From CBDCNP01 sp965222425 (GTDB lineage: Bacteria; Acidobacteriota; Vicinamibacteria; Marinacidobacterales; DATDRI01), in contig CBDCTW010000018.1 of NCBI GenBank assembly GCA_965222425.1, positions 124,001 through 188,000 on the forward strand: DNA of 64,000 bases, read 5' to 3'. Shown piece by piece: positions 7,909-16,616 of the stretch. Made by a program: the position numbers and the translations under genes. Under the pieces are notes generated by a model. That model was given only the letters and a program-made list of their open reading frames with translations. It did no database searches and was not told the origin of the DNA. Position 1 is the stretch's first letter; the number at the start of each line of letters is the position of its first letter.

Positions 7909-8187
7909 ATGGGTAAGATTTATGTAGGCAATTGTTCCTCCGACGTCACCGAGCAGCAACTCAGAGACGTCTTCGCGACTTACGGCGAGGTGAGTAGCGT
8001 CAACGTGATCACCGATCGCGACACCGGTCGCCCGCGTGGTTTCGCTTTCGTTGAGATGTCGGACAGCTCGGCCGCGCAAGCGGCCATCCGTGGCGTCAAT
8101 GGAACTGATCTCGGTGGTCGTACATTGAACGTCAACGAAGCCAGACCCCGGACCGAAGGCGGCGGTGGCGGCGGGCGGCGCTGGTAA
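7909..8187 (+). CDS. RNA-recognition-motif (RRM) RNA-binding protein
   Basis: A 92-aa single-RRM protein of the bacterial glycine-rich RNA-binding type, likely an RNA chaperone. RNP2 is IYVGNCSS near residue 3 and RNP1 is RGFAFVEM near residue 41. The C-terminal tail EGGGGGGRRW is the usual glycine/arginine end. The ATG at 7909 has CAGGAG eight bases upstream and gives the family length, so the longer frame from 7801 is rejected. An R2 repeat begins three bases after the stop. Confidence 0.93.
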   Translation: MGKIYVGNCSSDVTEQQLRDVFATYGEVSSVNVITDRDTGRPRGFAFVEMSDSSAAQAAIRGVNGTDLGGRTLNVNEARPRTEGGGGGGRRW

Positions 8188-8190
8188 GCC

Positions 8191-8264
8191 CGTCGTGTCC
8201 CAAAATACAAACGAACTCAAGACCGGCTTGCCGGGACGTTTCGGAATAGATGTGTCTATGCTTG
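8191..8264 (+). repeat. R2 repeat, long copy
   Basis: About 74 bp shared with 29227–29306, beginning CGTCGTGTCC and continuing past the core through GTTTCG-AATA and GTGTCTA. It starts directly after the RRM stop codon. Confidence 0.75.
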
Positions 8265-8352
8265 GTTCGCAGCACTTGAATGACCGGGTTGATTGCTCCG
8301 GGATTGCAGGCTAGCGTAGTCTCTAAACAGACAGCGAGGAGAGGAGAGACAA

Positions 8353-8874
8353 ATGCAGCCACTTTACGATCCCGAGGGTGTTCGGCCCATGTGGGAGGAG
8401 CTTGCCCAATGCGGGGTCGAGCCCGTGCAAACAAGAGAGAACGTCGACGAGGCCTTGAAGAGGCCTGGGACAACGCTCGTGGTGGTGAACTCGGTTTGTG
8501 GATGTGCAGCCGGCTCGGCGCGCCCGGGTGTGACTCGCGCCCTGCAACACAGCACGATTCCCGATCACCTCACGACGGTCTTCGCCGGCGTGGACCGTGA
8601 GGCCACGGAGCGCGCCAGAGAGCACATGGTCGGCGTTGCTCCGAGCTCGCCTTCGGTGGCCCTTTTCAAGGACGGCGAACTGGTGCACATGCTTGAGCGA
8701 CGACATATAGAGATGATGAACGACGAGATGGTGGCGCAGAACCTGACCGAGGTTTTCGACAAGTACTGCTCTCGACAGGGACCGTCCGTCCCCAGAGAAG
8801 AGTACGAGAAGGTGGAGCACGCGCGGCAGTGTGGCTCCTCGGTGCCGTTGTTCGATCCCCTCTCAAGCCACTAG
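8353..8874 (+). CDS. Bacilliredoxin (BrxA/BrxB, YphP/YqiW family)
   Basis: A 173-aa thioredoxin-fold protein. Bacilliredoxins remove bacillithiol from mixed disulfides on proteins after oxidative stress. The active-site CGC motif sits in VVVNSVCGCAAG (Cys49, Cys51), and the family block ARPGVTRAL follows. GGAGAGGAGAGAC lies just upstream of the ATG. The family usually ends near KYCS; here about 30 extra residues follow, so the C-terminus may be extended by a lost stop codon. Whether this organism makes bacillithiol cannot be read here. The downstream stretch 8875–9082 has no gene, only a 24-bp match to 22464–22487. Confidence 0.9.
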   Translation: MQPLYDPEGVRPMWEELAQCGVEPVQTRENVDEALKRPGTTLVVVNSVCGCAAGSARPGVTRALQHSTIPDHLTTVFAGVDREATERAREHMVGVAPSSPSVALFKDGELVHMLERRHIEMMNDEMVAQNLTEVFDKYCSRQGPSVPREEYEKVEHARQCGSSVPLFDPLSSH

Positions 8875-9082
8875 CAGGCGCTCTTCTCCCCGGCAAAGTC
8901 CAGTCCCGTCTCGGCCTTGGGGGCTTGTTCCCCGCCCGTGGCGTGTCCCACCGGCCAGCCGTGCGCACCTGTGCTCCGCAAAAATTCGATCCAGCGGTAC
9001 GCGATCTTCTTTTTTTGCGGATCACAGGTCGACCGGAGCTGGCCGGTCTTGGCTGGAAACCAATGAGAAACCGGGAAAAACA

Positions 9083-9251
9083 GGTGCTTCCGCCATTAAG
9101 TGTTGGTGATGTGTACGCATCCCTTTGCAAAAAAGGCGCTTACGCTCCATTTTGTGCGCAGCGAAGGTCATGAGAGCTATTTTGGATGTAACTTAATGCA
9201 CTGTAAAGTCTTAGCGTCGTCATCCCACCAACACTTGATGGCGGAAGCACC
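9083..9251 (-). mobile_element. MITE copy 3 (169 bp, inverted interior, best-preserved ends)
   Basis: The terminal repeats are almost perfect here: GGTGCTTCCGCCATTAAGTG at the left, with its complement ending GATGGCGGAAGCACC at the right, giving a repeat of about 27 bp. The interior runs opposite to copies 1 and 2. The right end abuts a truncated IS5 transposase exactly. Confidence 0.9.
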
Positions 9252-9495
9252 GGCCCGGTTTCCTCCTCCTTGGCCGGGGCGCGTCCCAGTTCACAAGCTT
9301 GCCGGCGGTGAGCGAGATCCAGACGGTCAGGCTCCCGCGGTTGCGTAGACCCGACTCATATTCACGCCAATTCCTCACGCGATAGGCCTTCTTCACATAC
9401 TTCCGCTGAGTGCGTTTGAAAATGCTCAGGGGGAACCTCGTATCCGCGAGTACAGGACAATTGTGGACCGAGATCGCGAGTTGTGCACCAAGGCA
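9252..9495 (-). pseudogene. IS5-family transposase, N-terminal fragment
   Basis: Nearly identical to 22005–22248, the 5' end of the complete IS5 element, including the terminal GAGTTGTGCACCAAGGCA. It codes the N-terminal segment with NW-EYE-GLR-RGSLTVWISL. The start codon equivalent has changed from ATG to CTG. The rest of the element was removed where the MITE now sits. The stretch 9496–9632 after it holds no gene. Confidence 0.85.
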
Positions 9496-10487
9496 ATGAA
9501 GTGACCCAATCGGTATGGTATGGTCAAGTTATTGAAAACCCGGCTGACCGACCCTCAAGATGATGGGCTCGAGTTCTGTCGTGAACCGGCCATGTTGGGG
9601 ATCGGCCAGCCCGATTCTGCTTAACTTTAACAATGCCCCTGACTATGCTCTGCCATATAGTCCTGCTGAGCCATTTGGCCCTTGTTCCTGCAGTATCCAG
9701 GACCCTCGAAGCCAACGACGACTGGCCTCAATGGCGCGGTCGACAGCGCGACGGTCTTTCCCGTGATTCGAATCTACTCGACCAGTGGCCGGCCGGCGGA
9801 CCGGAGCTCGTCTGGAAGGCCAGCGGGCTCGGCAATGGCTATTCGACTGTGTCGGTCGCGCGAGGCCGCATCTACACTCAGGGAGCCAGAGGTTCCCGCG
9901 AGTACGTGATCGCCCTGGAAGCGATCATGGGACGTGAGGTCTGGGCGACGCCACATGGGCGGCGCTATCGCAACAGCCGAGGAGACGGACCGCGCGGTGC
10001 GCCGACGGTGGACGGCAACCGAGTCTACGCACTCAGTGGAAGCGGCGATCTATCGTGCCTCGAAGCGGATACCGGAAAGATCGTCTGGTCGGTGAACCTT
10101 CTTGAGACCTTCCGCGGGCGCAATATCAACTGGGGCATCAGCGAGTCTCCCCTCGTTCTCGAGGACCGTGTCCTCGTCAACGCCGGAGCACGAAATGCCT
10201 CGATCGTGGCACTCGACAAGAGGGATGGCTCCCTACTTTGGAAAACGGCCAGCGACGAGGCAGGGTACTCCTCTGCGGTCCGAGCCAACATCAACGGTGT
10301 CGATCAGGCGGTTTTCTTCACGGGCCAGCGTGGGGTGGGCGTTCGCATCAGTGATGGGCAAGTGCTCTGGTCATACCAACGCGTCTCCAACCGAACCGCC
10401 AACGTTGCCACACCGGTGGTGCGAGGCAACTACGTTTTCCTGTCTTCCGACTACGGTACGGGCTGTGCCCTGCTCGAGATCTCCGGG

Positions 10488-11925
10488 AGTCAAGCCCATT
10501 CTTAGTTGAAATTTTCCACGGCTCCCGGTTCGTTTAAGCAAAGTTCTTCCTCGACGTATTTTTTTTCGCGGTCTCGATCTTCAGTTCACGCTTGAGCGCT
10601 TCACGCAGCTTTGGAAGGTGTCGGTAGCTCATCACCTTCCGGAGGCGCGGCTCGATGTCGGTGAGCGCGGTCGCGAGCCAGCGTTGGCGTTGGTTCGAAG
10701 TCTTCCAGTGATCGACCTTCGCGCAACGTTCCTCGATAAGCGCATTGACGGACTCGATGCAGTTCGTCGTCTTTAGTGAGTGACCGAGCACCCCGTACAC
10801 GCCAAGACGATGCAAGGTCAGGGTCTCCTCCAGCCCCTCTTCGAGGCTAGAGGCCGCAGACTGATTCCTCTCTTCCAGCTCGCGGTGGAGTTGCTCGAGG
10901 GCCTCAAGCGCCTCCTTGCGCGTCGGCCGGCCGTACGCGCGCTGCAGCCGCTTGCGCCACAACGACTGCTCGCTCTTGGGACAAATAGCTCACGACATTC
11001 TCTCGTTTGTGCCACTGGCAACGGCCCACGACGACCCGCCTGCGAAAGGCCTTGGTCACGGCTCCTCGCAGCCCCTTGCTGCCGTCGATGACCACCAGCA
11101 GCCCTTCAGAGATATCGAGACCCCGCTCGACCAATGAACGCAGGAACGGCCTAAGAACACGCTCGTTCTCAGTGTCTGTCTCCACGAAGCCGAGGAAGCG
11201 TTTGTCCCCGGATAACGTGATGCCGAGAGCCACCACCATCGTCGCGTCGGCGAACGTCTTGCCGTCCAGGACCATCGCCACCACGTCCTCACCCGAGAGA
11301 TCACGCTCCTGCATCTCACGCAGATTCGCTGCGCTTGCTTCGACGAAGCCGCGCGACACCGACGAACTCGACAGACCGATCGCGCCCGGGACCAATTCCG
11401 CCGCCGACTCATAGTTCCGGCACGAGATCCCGTACAGCACTCTTCGTAGAAGCAACTCGTCCACCTCTCCGCGGTGACTCAGACTCTCGTACGAGCTCAA
11501 CGGGATCTCTCCGTCGCGGCCGCGAACACGGGGAACGCGGATCGGAACTCGCTGACCCGCGAGTTTCACCGTGCCCGGATTCGTCCCGTGACGTCGTCCC
11601 TGCACCGTCTCCGATTTCCGAACGTATCGCTCTCCCGCAAGCTCACTGACCTCGGCGTCCAGCAACTCGTGAACATGCATCAGGCCGAGAGGCACCAGTG
11701 CGCGGATCATCTCGACCTTCGAGTCCACCTCGAGCTCCCCGTATCCCTCTTGCTCCATGACCTCTACTTCACCTAGACGACGCGTCTTCTTGCGTTCCTT
11801 GACCCTTCGTAGCAGACTTCCCATATCGGCTCCTTTCTTGAGCGGCTTGATTTCGCTTTTGACAACGTCATCAAACCACCCGAGAGGGAGCCGTTTCAAA
11901 TTTCAACTAAGAGTGGCACACATTC
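10488..11925 (-). mobile_element. IS256-family element with dead transposase (1438 bp)
   Basis: The boundaries are fixed by the direct repeat ATCTCCGGG at 10479–10487 and 11926–11934. The ends share TCTTAGTTGAAATTT and ACGGCTCCC in inverted orientation. The left 141 bp is repeated at 21016–21156. The transposase is frameshifted, so this copy cannot move itself. Confidence 0.92.
10534..11899 (-). pseudogene. IS256-family (mutator) transposase, frameshifted
   Basis: The first frame (complement 10904–11899) carries the N-terminal region, DDE residues in VLDGKTFAD and LLVVIDGSKGLRG, and CQWHKRENVVSYL. Near 10977 the frame shifts, and the rest continues in a second frame (complement 10534–10962) from QSLWRKRLQRAYG through TNCIESVNALIE and a conserved C-terminus. 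A one-base indel explains it. Together the pieces make a normal ~450-aa mutator-type transposase. Confidence 0.9.
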
Positions 11926-12364
11926 ATCTCCGGGGGCGCGGAGCAAATAACAGCCCGTGAGGTCTACTTCACCCGTGACATGCGCAACCACCACAGCAGC
12001 TCCGTGCTGGTCGGCGATACGCTCTATGGTTTCTTGAGCAGCCGTCTCCACGCTCTGAACTTCTGGACGGGCGAGCTGGCGTGGCGTGACCGCAGCATCG
12101 GGAAGGGCTCTCTGGTTTTTGCGGACGGGCATTTGTACATCTTCAGCGAGAACGGAGTGGTGGGGCTCGTAGAGGCGACGCCGGTGGGGTACCGAGAGAA
12201 AGGTCGCTTCGAGATCCGAACCTCCAACAAGCCCACGTGGGCGCATCCGGTCGTGGCAAACGGCACACTCTACCTGCGCGACCAGGATACGCTCTACGCC
12301 TACGCCATCCGCAAGTGACCTGCTGGCACGGGTCGATATTCCCAAAGGTCGGTGGTCTCCATCA

Positions 12365-12553
12365 TCATCACACTCGACGCGCTGCTTGAGTCTGATCCGC
12401 TCGGAACGGCTGCGGGACTCCGCACCAGGTTACATCTCTGCCCCTGAGTAGAGCCGACGCCGGCTCTTAAAACGTCCTACATGAAGACGACCAAAGCATC
12501 CTGGTTGCAGGCAGTTCGCCAATCACATACAGATCGAGTTTATGGAAGGGACA
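12365..12553 (+). repeat. R3 repeat, copy 1
   Basis: About 189 bp matching 7284–7477 in reverse: it starts next to an ATC triplet run, contains the AGAGCCGACGCCGGCTCT hairpin and ends GTTTATGGAAGGGACAG. Its short frame MKTTKASWLQAVRQSHTDRV is fused in frame to the recombinase remnant that follows. Confidence 0.75.
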
Positions 12554-12555
12554 GG

Positions 12556-13450
12556 CTATGGATGGGCGGCCATGTACCGCTCGGCTACGAGCAGGACGGG
12601 CGCACGCTGCGCATCAACGAGGCTGAGGCTGAGGCCGAAACGGTCCGGACGCTCTATGCGCTGTACCGGAGGCACGGAACCCTCCGGCAGGTGAAGGCCG
12701 AGGCGGACCGTCTGGGACTGCGAACCAAGCAACGGCTTGCCGCTGATGGAACGCGGACAGGTGGTCTACCGTTCCGCCGCGGGCACCTCCACTGCCTGCT
12801 GGCCAATCCGCTCTACGCTGGGCGCATCCGGCACCGCGGCCGGGTCTACCCGGGCCAGCATCCACCGATTATCACTCCCGAGCTCTGGAGCGCGGTCCAG
12901 ACGCAGCTACAAACAGGGGCTGCCAAACCAAGGAAACGCACAACCAAGGGCCGTGCAGCCCGCTCCCCTCTCGCCGGCAAGCTCTTCGATGAGACCAGGG
13001 ACCGGCTGACGCCGAGCCATACGAAAAAGAAGAGCGGGCAACGGTTCCGGTACTACGTCTCCCGGCGCCTCATCCAGCACAGTGGCAACAAGGACCTCTC
13101 CGGTTGGCGTCTGCCCGCACCCACGCTGGAACAAACCGTCGTGCACCTCGTCGAACAGCATGTGGGGGCACCGACCTTCTCGGCCTCGCTGACCCACACT
13201 CCGACGATACAAGGAACTCGCCTCCGTGCGTCACGTTCTAGACGGGCTGTGTCCAGGTAGTAGTAGTAATGATGATGATAGTGCCTCGGCAGCCAGCCTG
13301 CTTCCTCTCATCCGGCGGGTCGATATCAGCCCCGGCTCTGTGTCCATCCTCCTCGACCGCAATGCGTTCGCTGATTGCCTGTCTATGGAGCCAGATCGCA
13401 TTCGAGAGGACGCTGTCCATCATCATTATTTGTCCGGGACTGGACTCTAG
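12556..13450 (+). pseudogene. Large serine recombinase, catalytic domain lost and frameshifted
   Basis: Only the recombinase and zinc-ribbon part remains: MGGHVPLGYEQDGRTLRIN, a helical VRTLYALYRRHGTLRQV segment, LLANPLYAGRIRHRGRVYPG, and RFRYYVSRRLIQ. The N-terminal resolvase domain with the catalytic serine is absent and R3 takes its place. Around 13190 a frameshift moves the coding to a second frame (RYKELASVRHVLDGLC ... LIRRVDISPGSVSILLD), which ends at 13450. A stretch of GTA/GAT triplets at 13257–13281 codes SSSNDDDS within the coiled-coil region. Such enzymes integrate phages and integrative elements; this one is inactive. Confidence 0.85.
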
Positions 13451-13560
13451 GCCCGGACTGCCCTCGAGCACATGCTGGAGAGCGTGTTCAGCGCGCGAGG
13501 GAAGGTGCTGAGGACGAACTTCTCGGCGACCAGCCGAGTAACGCGAGCGACCAAGCTGAC

Positions 13561-14610
13561 TCAGGCTGCCTCTCGCCACTCGTATCGATGGTGCAATCCA
13601 CCGACTCGCGGCAGTGCGACGACTTTCGCCGTAGGAGACGGTCGGTGCGTGACCGCTCTCAAGCTCGGTGTGTCCTTGTTCAGCCCCAAGTGGCAACGGT
13701 CCTCGTGATAGTAGCTGATGTAAGCTCGCACGAGCCGGATGAGATGACATGCGCCGAGAACCACGACGTGCTCAAGGAGCTCGCGACGGCAGCTGCCGAC
13801 CCACCGCTCCGCGGTTCCGTTTTGCCATGGGCTGCGAAACGAAGTGCGAACGGGTTTTGTGCCCGTTGCTTTGATGAACTCGATGACCGCAGCGCTAAAG
13901 ATGAAGTCGCGATCGAAGATGAGATATTTCGGAGCGGTGTCGTAGGGAAACGCCTCACGCAGTTGCTGAATAACCCAAGCAGACGTCGGGTGGAACGTGG
14001 CGTTGAAGTGAACGATGTGCCGACGGCCGTGCTCGATGACGAAGAAACCGTACAGCAGCCGGAGCGAAGCGGTGGGCACGGTGAACAGATCCATGGCGGC
14101 GATATCGTCTTTATGGTTGCGCAAGAAAGCCATCCATCGCTTCAGTTGGTCGGGCTCCGCGGGACGCCGCGGCAGGTATCGCGACACCGTAATCTCGGAG
14201 ATGATGAAACCGAGCTTGGTGAGCTCAGCATGGATGCGTGGTGCCCCCCAGCCGTCTTGCGCCATCGTGCGGACGAGGCGGCGAATCTCGGCATCAATCC
14301 GAGGCCGACCGGGATGGCGGCGCTGCGAGATATTTGCCCAGTACCGTCGGAATCGGTCGCGATGCCAACGGGCCACGGTGTCCGCGTGGACGATGAGCAG
14401 GCGGCTCGCCCACGCGGGCCACGAACCTCGAAGAGCAACCCAGAAAGCCCGTTCCGTGTCTTCGAGCGGTGGGCGTGGGCGCTCTTTCTTCAGCGCCGTC
14501 ACTTGCTGCCGCAAAGCGACGTTCTCCAACACCAGGTCGGCGTGGCGCCGACACATCGCCCGAATGACACGGACGCCAAGTGAGACGAGGAAGACACCAA
14601 CGTCGAGCAT
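13561..14610 (-). CDS. DDE transposase with integrase core (rve) domain
   Basis: A 349-aa protein with an N-terminal helical region (VLENVALRQQVTALKKERPR), a winged-helix/HTH section (RHPGRPRIDAEIRRLVRTMA) and an rve core with D in AAMDLFTVPT, D in LIFDRDFIFS and E in WQNGTAERWVG. It ends in the usual YYHEDRCHLGLNKD. The frame is intact. I could not identify its terminal repeats, so element borders are not given. It replaces the 5' part of the DUF5916 gene that follows. The 110 bp after the recombinase stop hold nothing recognisable. Confidence 0.88.
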   Translation of the reverse strand: MLDVGVFLVSLGVRVIRAMCRRHADLVLENVALRQQVTALKKERPRPPLEDTERAFWVALRGSWPAWASRLLIVHADTVARWHRDRFRRYWANISQRRHPGRPRIDAEIRRLVRTMAQDGWGAPRIHAELTKLGFIISEITVSRYLPRRPAEPDQLKRWMAFLRNHKDDIAAMDLFTVPTASLRLLYGFFVIEHGRRHIVHFNATFHPTSAWVIQQLREAFPYDTAPKYLIFDRDFIFSAAVIEFIKATGTKPVRTSFRSPWQNGTAERWVGSCRRELLEHVVVLGACHLIRLVRAYISYYHEDRCHLGLNKDTPSLRAVTHRPSPTAKVVALPRVGGLHHRYEWREAA

Positions 14611-14697
14611 AGCGGCGGAGTTTCGCCGTCTTCGGCCCGGAATTCAAGCGGAGCGTAAGTTCTTGATTTCGTGGGCGGAGCGGTTTTGACGATGCAC

Positions 14698-14895
14698 CGC
14701 CTGTTCGGTGCAGCGCTGATCCAGTGGAATAGCGCAAGCCGGGAATTCGGAGTCAATGTTCGCTTGCGCTACATGTACCGTCCAGGAAGTGACTTCTATA
14801 TCGTCTTCAACGAACGGATGACTCAGCCGGGCGATGTCTGGGTTCTCAACGAAAGGAGCCTCACCGTCAAATGGACTTACCTGCTTCAGGTTTAG
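14698..14895 (+). pseudogene. DUF5916-type protein, C-terminal remnant
   Basis: About 65 codons ending at a natural stop, containing LIQWNSASREFGVNVRLRYM and YRPGSDFYIVFNER, the characteristic C-terminal end of secreted CBM9-like/DUF5916 proteins. The rest of the gene was lost at the neighbouring transposase. It is in tandem with a second, N-terminal DUF5916 fragment. Confidence 0.7.
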
Positions 14896-14930
14896 CATCG
14901 GCGAGGCGAGTGTTGCTCTAGGATCCGTCC

Positions 14931-15428
14931 ATGACCGGAAACCGGCCAATGGACGCGGTGATGCGACGAAGAGGTCCTTTGCGACCGGTCCCGGCCCTCC
15001 TCGTCTTCACCACGCTCCTCTTGTTCGGGCCGGAGGAACTTGCGGCGAGCCCTCCTCAGGCCCAAGCGGCCGCCGCACACGAAACGGTGCTACGCGCGAT
15101 CCCTGTGTCAGAGGCTCCCAAACTAGATGGGGTTCTGGACGAGCCGCTCTGGAAGGACGCTCCTCTGTTCGACAGATTCCTCCAGCAAGTTCCGGACGAG
15201 GGGAAGCCGGCCACGGAAAGAACGGAAGTCCGGATCGTTTACACCCGCGACAAGCTTTATTTCGGGGTCATGGTGTTTTACAGCGATCCGCACAAGTTGA
15301 TTGCCAACGAGCTTCGCTACGATCAGCGTCGCATGTTTGCTGAGGATGACACCTTCTCCATCATGCTGGACACCTTTCACGACCACCGCAACGGCTATCT
15401 GTTCATCATCAACGCGCTTGGCACCGGC
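14931..15428 (+). pseudogene. CBM9-like/DUF5916 protein, N-terminal fragment truncated by IS5
   Basis: It starts with a signal peptide (LRPVPALLVFTTLLLFGPEE) and continues as a family-9 carbohydrate-binding-like β-sandwich: PKLDGVLDEPLWKDAP, TEVRIVYTRDKLYFGV, DDTFSIMLDTFHDHRNGYLF. The homology ends at FIINALGT, exactly where the IS5 end begins. A complete member would be about 750 aa with a C-terminal β-barrel-like half, so over three quarters is missing. No matching 3' part lies on the other side of the IS. Confidence 0.85.
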
Positions 15429-16509
15429 GTTGTTGCACGGCCCGGCGCAAATCGCTGACCTCCCTGTGCCGGTCGGAGAGTCACCCGGCGCAGTAAGTAT
15501 CGGGCATACCGAGCGCGGTCATCTTGTTGAGTATCTCGCACCCAATTCGGTGTTCAACTCGTTGCCTCGCCAACGTTCGAGCCCGCATCTCGGACCCCAT
15601 GATCGCCTTGTAACGATAGACCGCGTTTTCCACCATGCTTCGCTCGGTGCAGCCTGAGAGCTTGTACCATTCACGTCGGCCGTGTTTTTCGATTGCACGA
15701 ATATGGCGGTCGCGTTCCCGCATGGCGGTGTTCGAATTCTGACTGAGCGTGGCGTTTCGTTGCGGCGGAATCACCACGCGCGTCCTTCGTCCAGGGCTGT
15801 GCGCTTCGATGGCTTCGTAGACCGCTTCCTTGTCGTATGCACTGTCCGCCGCCACCGACGCTATAGGTGCTTGAATCTGTGTTAGCAAAGGGGGGACTCG
15901 CGTTGCATCGCGAGCTCGTGACGCCGTCAGTTCGGACGCAACAATGTTGCCGGTCTTGCGATCAACGGCGATGTGCAACTTGCGCCAGGCGCGCTGCTTG
16001 GGCGGTTTGCGGGTGGTTCCAACATGAATCCTCAAGCCCGTGCTATCGATCATCAGGTGGATTGGTTGATTGCTTGCGGCTTTTCGAATCCGCAGCTTCT
16101 TGCGGAGCAGCCTCGATCGCCGACACAACGTCGAGTAGTCCGGGATCTCGATACACAGCCGGAGAAGCGAGGCGATCGAGTGCAAGAAGCCTTCGGTTTG
16201 GCGGTAGGCAAGCTTGTACACCATCCGGACAACCAGGCCCGTTTCAATCGCCATCTCTGAATAGACCCGTTGACCGCCAGGCTTACCGCTCTTGTCGGCC
16301 TTCCAGTTCGCGATTGCCTCCTCGTCAAACCAGACCGTCAAATCGCCCCGGCGGCGCAGCCCTTCGTTGTATTCCGCCCAGTTGGAAACGTGGTACTTCT
16401 TCTGTTTCGCGTGCTTGTACTGGCTGCGCTTGGGATACTTCATGGTCGAACATTACCTCGGCCACCACCATAGGTAGATTTCGCGCCCAGCCAAGAGCGG
16501 TGCAACAAC
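15429..16509 (-). mobile_element. IS5-family insertion sequence, copy A (about 1081 bp)
   Basis: Imperfect terminal repeats start GTTGTTGCACGGC and GTTGTTGCACCGC and extend to a shared GCGC-AAATC. One intact transposase is inside. No target duplication is found, and the two flanks belong to unrelated genes (DUF5916 on the left, Mrr-like on the right). This indicates a deletion or recombination adjacent to the element. Confidence 0.82.
15481..16443 (-). CDS. IS5-family transposase (IS903-like)
   Basis: A 320-aa DDE transposase. The N-terminal block YHVSNWAEYNEGLRRRGDLT is the IS903-type signature. Catalytic residues are D in HLMIDSTGLRIH, D in ASVAADSAYDKEAV and E in TERSMVENAVYRYK. It ends ILNKMTALGMPDTY, close to the left terminal repeat. 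The frame is intact. It is a distant relative of the copy at 21217. Confidence 0.94.
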   Translation of the reverse strand: MKYPKRSQYKHAKQKKYHVSNWAEYNEGLRRRGDLTVWFDEEAIANWKADKSGKPGGQRVYSEMAIETGLVVRMVYKLAYRQTEGFLHSIASLLRLCIEIPDYSTLCRRSRLLRKKLRIRKAASNQPIHLMIDSTGLRIHVGTTRKPPKQRAWRKLHIAVDRKTGNIVASELTASRARDATRVPPLLTQIQAPIASVAADSAYDKEAVYEAIEAHSPGRRTRVVIPPQRNATLSQNSNTAMRERDRHIRAIEKHGRREWYKLSGCTERSMVENAVYRYKAIMGSEMRARTLARQRVEHRIGCEILNKMTALGMPDTYCAG

Positions 16510-16616
16510 ACCGAGCACAGGCGTTAATGAAGTCGGAAGTGGTGACGAACACGCCTTTGCTCGTGCCCGCCGAGTCGAGCGTCCCGGCGAAGTTACCCAG
16601 GTCGTTCTCAGAGGAC
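16510..16616 (-). pseudogene. Mrr-like restriction endonuclease fragment
   Basis: About 34 codons in one frame read ENDLGNFAGTLDSAGTSKGV followed by FVTTSDFINACA. This matches the C-terminal part of the Mrr-type PD-(D/E)XK domain, where a FAGSL-type helix precedes a KGVFVTTS strand. The catalytic D-QxK part is missing. It is wedged between an IS5 end and the TonB receptor stop codon. The identification rests on a short motif. Confidence 0.55.

Larger units (their letters stand above)
9633..12318 (+). pseudogene. Secreted PQQ-repeat β-propeller (BamB/YfgL-like), split by an IS256 element
   Basis: Part 1 (9633–10487) has a signal peptide (about residues 1–26) then DDWPQWRGRQRDGLS, the usual opening of Acidobacteria/Planctomycetes PQQ-propeller proteins, followed by repeated blades such as VYALSGSGDLSCLEADTGK and LLWKT. 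Part 2 (11935–12318) continues TAREVYFTRDMRNHHSSSV and ends ...LYLRDQDTLYAYAIRK. The IS at 10488–11925 is flanked by the 9-bp duplication ATCTCCGGG. Removing the IS and one duplication joins EISG to GAEQITAREV in frame, giving 412 aa. Such proteins sit in the periplasm or outer membrane as scaffolds or alcohol-dehydrogenase-like propellers; the substrate is unknown. Confidence 0.92.

Noticed and set aside
13257..13281. GTA/GAT triplet run
   Set aside because: Too short for a significant repeat array; it lies in frame in the recombinase linker region (SSSNDDDS).
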